A stretch of 64,000 bases of DNA, from the NCBI GenBank assembly GCA_965153455.1, contig OZ234503.1, forward strand, positions 5,084,001 through 5,148,000, in the 5' to 3' direction. The translations under genes and the position numbers were made by a program. Of the stretch, positions 57,798-64,000 are shown one piece after another. The DNA comes from Sphagnum compactum. Taxonomy: Eukaryota; Bryophyta; Sphagnopsida; Sphagnales. Numbering within the stretch: position 1 is the stretch's first letter; every line of letters starts with the position of its first letter. The notes below the pieces were generated by a model, which made no database searches, was not told the DNA's origin, and saw only the letters and a program-made list of their open reading frames with translations.

Positions 57798-59045
57798 CAT
57801 GATATAGCTCTGCTAAAGTGGGGATTTTGAAGAACAGGAAATTATTAATTTAAAGGACTCTTGTTTCAAGTTCCATTGTTCTTTAAACTTTGAGCAAAAT
57901 CTTTGGGATCAAGCTTGTCTAAGTTACTATTTCTACTCCCTTTTAAAATTTTAAAAAGTGAATTCATACTCCTTGATTGTAAGGTAGTAACATGGGAAAC
58001 TCTAAAGGGAAAGATGGATCATTGCACTCACAATTGGCCCAAGAAACATTTGGAGGGGGTTAGTTTCATTAAGAGTTTCTGGTCAATCCTTTTACCCAAA
58101 TGCGGTTTTTTATCATGGTGAATTTTTGCATTTTTCTTATCTAAAAGAATATGGTTTCAACACATACAAAGGACTTTTGTGAAAAAGACATTGTCTTAAC
58201 TTGCCAGATTTCTTAAAACTCTCAAGCAGGTAGACAAAATATAAAAGGGATTCTTAAAAATTTCTATGTTCATATTTGGTCTATAGGCAAATTTGACTAA
58301 ATATTCTTGTTGATGACTGTCAGTTTGACTACATCCTAGCATTAATAGATGATGTGTTGTAGATTGACTTTCTGCACACAACATGCGATTTGGATCAATT
58401 TGGAAAATAAAGATGGCAAAATTGGAAGAGATGGCTTTGCAAGGGAGACCCAAAAAAGATGATATAGATAATGACCAAACGTGATTTTTAACAGCCCCAA
58501 GAGAGATTGATAGACATTGGGGTTGACCCCCTCTTGAAGATTACGACCATTCTTGAAATTGTTGGTCGACAAAATATGGTCCTTGGACAGGACCTTATGC
58601 TAGGATCTCTTATTCAAATGCCTTACCCATCATATAACCTTGATTATCATTTCAAACATATAATGGCCACCATCACACCATGAATGCTAGGTGTACAAGA
58701 AACACTTTCCCATTGGGTTCCAATTCCCCCACTACCCACTGTGGTTAGTCAAGTTGCCATTTTTCTACCCACATACTAACTACCCAATAGCCTTTACTTG
58801 CATACTGCATTGGGTGAACCAGCACACATGTTGGTTGCTGGTTCACAATGGCCCCTAATACTAATCTTCAAATGCATCTACTTACCTTTAAGTACTCACC
58901 TTTTATTGGGTCTGCCCTTCAGGGTATAGACATTGGGATGCACCCAGAAAGGTGCCAAAGTTTAGTACCCTTATATTCCAGGCTCATGTGGAGTCCACTA
59001 GGGTAGAACAGCCCATGAGTGATCACTTAAGGTAGGGTTTGATAG
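57798..59045. other. Intergenic; truncated MITE copy at 58085-58340
   Basis: 58085-58340 matches the minus-strand orientation of the 'CAGTGTTGTTTTT' family (ACATACAAAGGA, TTTGCCAGATTT-like, then TTTGACTACATC). At 58814-58845 GTGAACCAGC and GCTGGTTCAC form a short perfect inverted pair. No gene. Confidence 0.4.
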
Positions 59046-59148
59046 TCATTTTTGCAGGAGGGCCCCATTGTTTATGGTGTCCAAAGAGTACATGGAGCCC
59101 TCCTCCTGGCGCATCTACTCTTTGGACACCATAAATCGCCAAAAATGA
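59046..59148. repeat. Foldback with a perfect 20-bp stem
   Basis: TTTATGGTGTCCAAAGAGTA (59071-59090) is perfectly complementary to 59116-59135, with a 25-base loop that can pair further. Flanking TCATTTTTGC (59046-59055) and GCCAAAAATGA (59138-59148) extend the structure beyond an asymmetric internal loop. Confidence 0.85.
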
Positions 59149-59229
59149 ACTGGAGGCAAGAAAGTTAGGCCCCTCAAAGTAGAGGGGGTTGCTTTTACAG
59201 AAAATTTTGGACCAAACAGTTCATAGCTT

Positions 59230-59625
59230 ATTTTCAATCCCCTCAACAAATCTTTAAATATTATTTTGTTGCCTTTAGAGTTAGAAGATTATTCGTAGAG
59301 CTTAAGATGACAATTTCAAAGCAGTTTAAATCGCTCAATTTGAACAAAAAATGAGAAAGTTATGCACTGATGAAGTAGGAGGGGTCAAAATAAAGAAAAC
59401 GCAAAAAAACACATTTTGTAATTCGAAAAAATGTATTTTCTTTCCTGCTCTTTTTTGGCTCCTCCTTTGGCTTTGCATTTCCAAGATGATTTGTAGAGCT
59501 TGAGAAGGTGCTCTTATAACATTTTAAAGCACTCAAAATGGAGAAGAATTGAGAAAGATTTGCCAAAGTGATTTGTGGTAGGTTAGTGATTAGTGATGGG
59601 CCGCTCTACCCTATAGAAACATTTC
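59230..59625. repeat. Dispersed repeat also present at 28260-28480
   Basis: Two similar sub-blocks (GTAGAGCTT.AGA and AAAGCACTCAAAATGGA types) occur at about 59290-59345 and 59490-59545. The second, with the adjacent GATGGGCCGCTCTACCCTAT, matches 28320-28450. Confidence 0.6.
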
Positions 59626-59876
59626 CAGCACAAGAGAAGTATCCACTTGCGCTTCACCATGCTAACTAACATGTGTTTTCAATTTAGTATGTTGAAAATT
59701 TGTCATCTTTTATGGATGTCATTTAAAGGGTAGAGCCATTATGCGACGAATGAGATGCTTGTTCTACCTACCTACCTGGCAGGATGTATTTTTTCCAACG
59801 TAGATTACCTGACATCAAAAAGCAAAAGGGGCAGGGCAGGGGGGCAACAAATTGACAGTTCCATCCTAAAATGGAG

Positions 59877-60072
59877 GCCAGGGTGAACCAGCACCCACAC
59901 CAGTACCTGCACCTTCTTTAGTGAGGCTTTCTAGTGACCAGGAGATGTTAAATTTGAACTCAGAGACCTTGATTTAGTCTTATGATGGGATATTTACCAT
60001 GGTTAGAAGCAACCTGAAAAGACTCAGGACCTGTACCATGGTATCACTGTGGGTGCCGGTTCACCCAAGGCT
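59877..60072. mobile_element. MITE-like element, 'GGGTGAACC' family, best copy
   Basis: About 196 bp with ~20-bp inverted ends: left GGCCAGGGTGAACCAGCACC, right inverse of GGTGCCGGTTCACCCAAGGC. Flanking 9-mers TAAAATGGA and TAAAATTCA match at 7 of 9 positions, which would suit a Mutator-like target duplication. Confidence 0.55.
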
Positions 60073-63000
60073 AAAATTCAGGCCCCTAGACTTGCAGTTT
60101 GACCATGGCGCTCTCGACTCTTGCAAATCGAAAATCATCAAAGGAGGAGGACTGCAGTGGGTTATGGTCCCAGGCGACCGACCATGCTCGAAGTCATGAG
60201 ATCGAAGTAAAAGTACACAGGTGCCTGCCACAACAGCAGTTGCTTGGGCTCATACAAGTTATTGAGTTTTGAGCCGGTTATCAAGTCGATTATTAATAAC
60301 CTACTAGTTGACTATTGTTATTTATAACTGACTAAATTGATAACCACTTGATATTAAAATTTGAAAAATCTAATAACTTACCTGGATGATCATAATATCC
60401 TCCAGATATGTTATCAATCTTTTAAAAATAATACCAAACATTTAAAAACAGAAATAAAAATAATTTTATTTTAATTGTTGTCAAAACCTTATAACCAGCT
60501 AATAACTGGTAGAATAAGAGATGGTTATCAACCAGCTATTTGATAACCTATCTTTATACATAATCAATGGTTATTGCCCAATTTTTTGATAAACTACTTA
60601 GCAACCAATTTCATTATATATTGATATCAATAACATGTGTGATCCCAAAATTTTCAAAATAATAACCTTCCCAATGGTGATTAAAAAAAGAAATAACCAG
60701 TTCATATGGGGCTCAAATGTTAATCAAGTGAACCAGAAAAGTGTTCCCATTAACACTTTACCTGGGTGTCAATTTGCGTTGGCTGGTTCTCACCTTTTTT
60801 TTTTAAAAAGTGACTGGGCAAGGTCTTTGTGAAACTACCAGAGTACAGGTGTGGTTCAGCACATGTCTGCATAATAATTAATTAATTTTGAAATTTCTAT
60901 TTTTAAAATTTGAATATTCTTGAATGTTCCAAAAATTCCTCATATTTTCCTTCATAATTATTTTTCTTTGAGAAAATTCTTTTCAAAAAATGCAAGCATT
61001 TCTAAAATAATACATTTTGTGCTGAAGTGGCCATGGAACTATGGTATTTGACAAAATGGCTTTTGACAGGTCTTTAGCCTCTACAACCTTACTTAAGGGT
61101 GAGGCAAGGTTTCTATCTGGTTCTTACATGAGGTGCACCGAGGTCAGTTTTTCATATCCTACCTTGGACTTAGGTTGATAACCAGATCAAACTCAATATC
61201 CATCCAACACTGGGCATCAACGTTCGTTCCATTCTTCAAACTTAGACAAACTAACAAAGTTTTCAAAACTAAGAATGAAATAATGAGACCCATATAAATG
61301 CCACTAGTGTGACATGTGCTGCTGGTCCAATTGCGAAAAAGATATTTAAAATTTTAAATTAATTTCCAGTGACAAAAAATATCAAAATACAACATCTCCC
61401 CCACCTTAGGTGTAAAAATTACAAAATCCTGTACAAGAATTCTCACTCATCAAGGGCTTTCCAAAAGTACTAAAATCATGCCCCAATTTCCCTAAAACAT
61501 TTAATATTTTGAATTTTCTTCGACAAAATTATTCCATATTCAATAACTCTTGCATTGTGGGTCTAAACTCTAAACACTACCGAACCATTGGATACCAAGA
61601 GTATTGTGAGGGGCACCATAGTTTGGGAGATCTCAACATGACAAACAAACACAGTACCTTCCTTAATAAATAGATTAGTGTACTTTGGTGTACAAGATGT
61701 AGATAGAAGCAGATGAGACTCGTAGTATAGAATGTGTATAGGCTTATTCCATGGTGAGGTTATTGATGGCACCACAAACATGTGTTGTATCTTTTGAACA
61801 AATAAGTCTAATCTCAGCCTTGCAACTTTCTTCATTAACTCTTTGTTGTCATATTAAACTTGTTGAGGAGGCGGCTTTGTGAGATTTCAAGAATTTCTGG
61901 AGGTTGGTATATTTTATTCTATCTACAATTGCAAAGTGAAGGAGGAGTTCACCCCATGATTTCTATCTAGATTAAGGTTTGCTTCATTCTTGCTTCACTG
62001 CTGCAAGGTTTGGTTCCATCTCATCTTTCCATGCTTCTATTTTGATTGTATTGTTCTTCCTGTCTCAAGAATAGGTGGGCCAAAATATCGCCAACCCTTA
62101 ATGTTGTGAACACAGAAAGCCTAGTAGGGTCTGTTCTTATTCCATTAGGTAGTAACAAGTTTTACTAGGGCCTATTCCACAACTTAATCAATTTTTTAGT
62201 TGATGATTCAAATTTCAAGCATGAATCTTAATTGTTGATTTATTAAAACGAACACTACACATTTTAAAAAATGGAGCCAATGGATAGTTGCATGTCCGCC
62301 TAAGAAAAAGGTTATTCTATTGCCTAAATGAGACATAAGAACCAATCACGTTGTCTTAAACATGTTTGTGCTTACAATTGAACATGGAATGTTAAATGGT
62401 TGAAATAGATAAGGTAAATGGTTTTCTTAATGATGCTATTGTTATTACCCAACTAAATTCACCAAATATTCACAATATTCACCATGAAATAAAATAGTGT
62501 GAAATTTTTCACAAAAATAACTTGCATTTCCGTCCGTTTTTTAAAAAAAAGGAGATAACTTAGAGGCCAAAGATTTTATTTGGGTTTTAATTCCCTTGCA
62601 AGCATAAGACTTACAAGTATCAATATAAAAAGTTCCATTATACAAGTTGCAACTAAAAGTTCATACAAACTCAAATGTCTTTTCTCGAAATTGATTTCCC
62701 ATACCATTTTCTAACAATGCATCTGTCTTCATGTTGGGGGGCAGGGTTGTAAATAATCATGACTTATCATCTTCTATATAATGCCATAAAAATGTTGGAA
62801 GGAATCCTAACATGGCTTCGCAAAAACTTTGCAAGGGTACCTAACTTCATCAATGAGAGGTTATAGCCATTTGTTATGGAAGAAAATGCCACAATGTTTG
62901 CCAACTAAAGGTGGACAAATGTATCTTTATCCACAGGCCTATTATTTTCCTTTGAAGGTGGACACATTTCAGCCATAATAATGGAGCCAGCTTGGTTACT

Positions 63001-63438
63001 CAGTATGTCCCCTCCAAATGTTAAAACCTTTGTTCCTGGAACTTAATTTTTGGGGACCAGTGAACTCATTACAGTTGGGTTGGTTGGCATGGGTATTTGC
63101 AAGTCCTAGTTGAGAATTGAGATCACAACTACTTACAACATGGCCATGAACACCAATGTACCACATGTGCTATTTGTATCATGCTTGTCTCATTACATCA
63201 CATTTTCTATCCGGTTTCTTCCCTTTACACATGCCAAATGTTGCCAAGCAACATGTTAAGATGTTATTACGGATTAGACAAAAACAAGTAGGTTCGAATA
63301 ATATTGTTAAAACTATTGAATAAAGTGAAACTCTGGAGATACTATAATTCACATAGTCCTGACTCATATCAACGTTATGTAACATCACAAAACATCTTTG
63401 AAAATTTGAATATGTGGAGAATGTAAAGTGCATACAAC
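60073..63438. other. Intergenic, no gene seen
   Basis: AT-rich, with scattered short frames of fewer than 95 codons and no family resemblance. A simple AACCAGTTATTG-type low-complexity stretch lies at 60260-60620. Confidence 0.5.
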
Positions 63439-63715
63439 TAGTGTTATTTTTGGGGGCAAATTATCATAATTTTTTCAACTGGAAAATGGTGATTTTGACA
63501 CATACAAAGGAGTTTTGTGAAAAGAATGGCCCCAATTTGCCAGATTTTTTAAAAAGTTAATATTGCTAGATTTTTACAACAAGTTTTAGCAAGTAGCCAA
63601 AACATAAGAGGATTTTTAAAAAAATTATATTGTCTATAGCCAAATTTGGCTAAATCTTCTTGTGGACGATCTCTAGTTTGGCTACATCACAAACTTGAAA
63701 AATAAAAAACCTTGG
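63439..63715 (-). mobile_element. MITE-like element, 'CAGTGTTGTTTTT' family, reverse copy
   Basis: Starts TAGTGTTATTTTTGGGGGC and ends AAAAAACCTTGG; reverse complement of 57517-57797. Flanks CATACAAC and (G)ATATAAC are similar, consistent with an old 8-bp duplication. Confidence 0.55.
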
Positions 63716-64000
63716 ATATAACACAATATACACAAAAATTCCCTCAAAGAATCACATGCAAATTTCATGTGAACATTCATACAAGTGCTGGCCAATTATT
63801 GAAATTTTTAAACAAACCAAATGGGTAGGTTTTTTTAATAAATATTTTTTGGATCACACAGGGTATCTATATCATTTTTTGAAAATTTAAACCCATTGAA
63901 GCCTAGTTATCAATTTCACTATCAAAGTAATATCATGTGTTATTCATATACTTGATTATTTTGGTAGTAACCATCAGTTATGCACGAGGTTTGGTTCTCA
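63716..64000. other. AT-rich end of window, nothing seen
   Basis: No frame, repeat or motif that I can assign. Confidence 0.5.

Overview
The window is nuclear DNA of a land plant. The coding regions with introns are plant families: an A1B aspartic protease with a membrane anchor, and a PLATZ zinc-binding transcription regulator. About half of the window is nested Ty1/copia and Ty3/gypsy LTR retrotransposons, and a further third is AT-rich intergenic DNA with MITE-like repeats. Such TE density, together with a nuclear M23 (LytM-type) peptidase gene, fits a large-genome plant, perhaps a gymnosperm or fern. The species cannot be fixed from the sequence alone. No rRNA, tRNA, CRISPR or bacterial operon was seen.

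Layout. 0.6-11.4 kb: remnant of a minus-strand LTR element (3' LTR 583-1008) with a decayed coiled-coil reading frame. It is interrupted by a solo LTR (1391-2222, TSD TTATA) and by a complete copia element E1 (3599-9021, TSD GTACT). 11.4-14.8 kb: copia derivative E2, with its two LTRs in inverted orientation. 14.8-28.0 kb: plus-strand gypsy G1, broken by two ~0.85 kb LTRs and by a 7.5 kb copia element E3 (20035-27581, TSD GCAGA). E3 itself contains the 5' LTR and gag of an E1-type element (E4) and a 285-bp duplication of its own integrase region. 29-34.3 kb: aspartic protease gene, nine phase-consistent exons. 35.6-36.1 kb: hairpin-forming minisatellite. 37.5-39.4 kb: an LTR with a sister solo LTR nested inside it (TSD CAAAG). 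39.4-45.7 kb: minus-strand gypsy G2. 47-49.8 kb: seven-exon M23 peptidase gene. 52.2-53.0 kb: intronless PLATZ gene on the minus strand. 54-64 kb: no genes, but at least two MITE-like families and one striking 20-bp perfect hairpin.

The most interesting signals are in the copia elements. All three 5' ends, plus the embedded E4, have a primer-binding site complementary to the anticodon arm of initiator tRNA-Met (half-tRNA priming, as in Drosophila copia) rather than to its 3' end. All their LTRs carry a telo-box (AAACCCTAA) minisatellite just upstream of the TATA box, although the two LTR families otherwise differ. E2 looks like an autointegration-type junction. E3/E4 is a chimera that still has a ~700-codon open frame joining the gag of one family to the integrase tail and RT of another.

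Exon boundaries were worked out by hand from splice motifs and reading phase. TE boundaries come from TG/CA ends and target-site duplications read directly.
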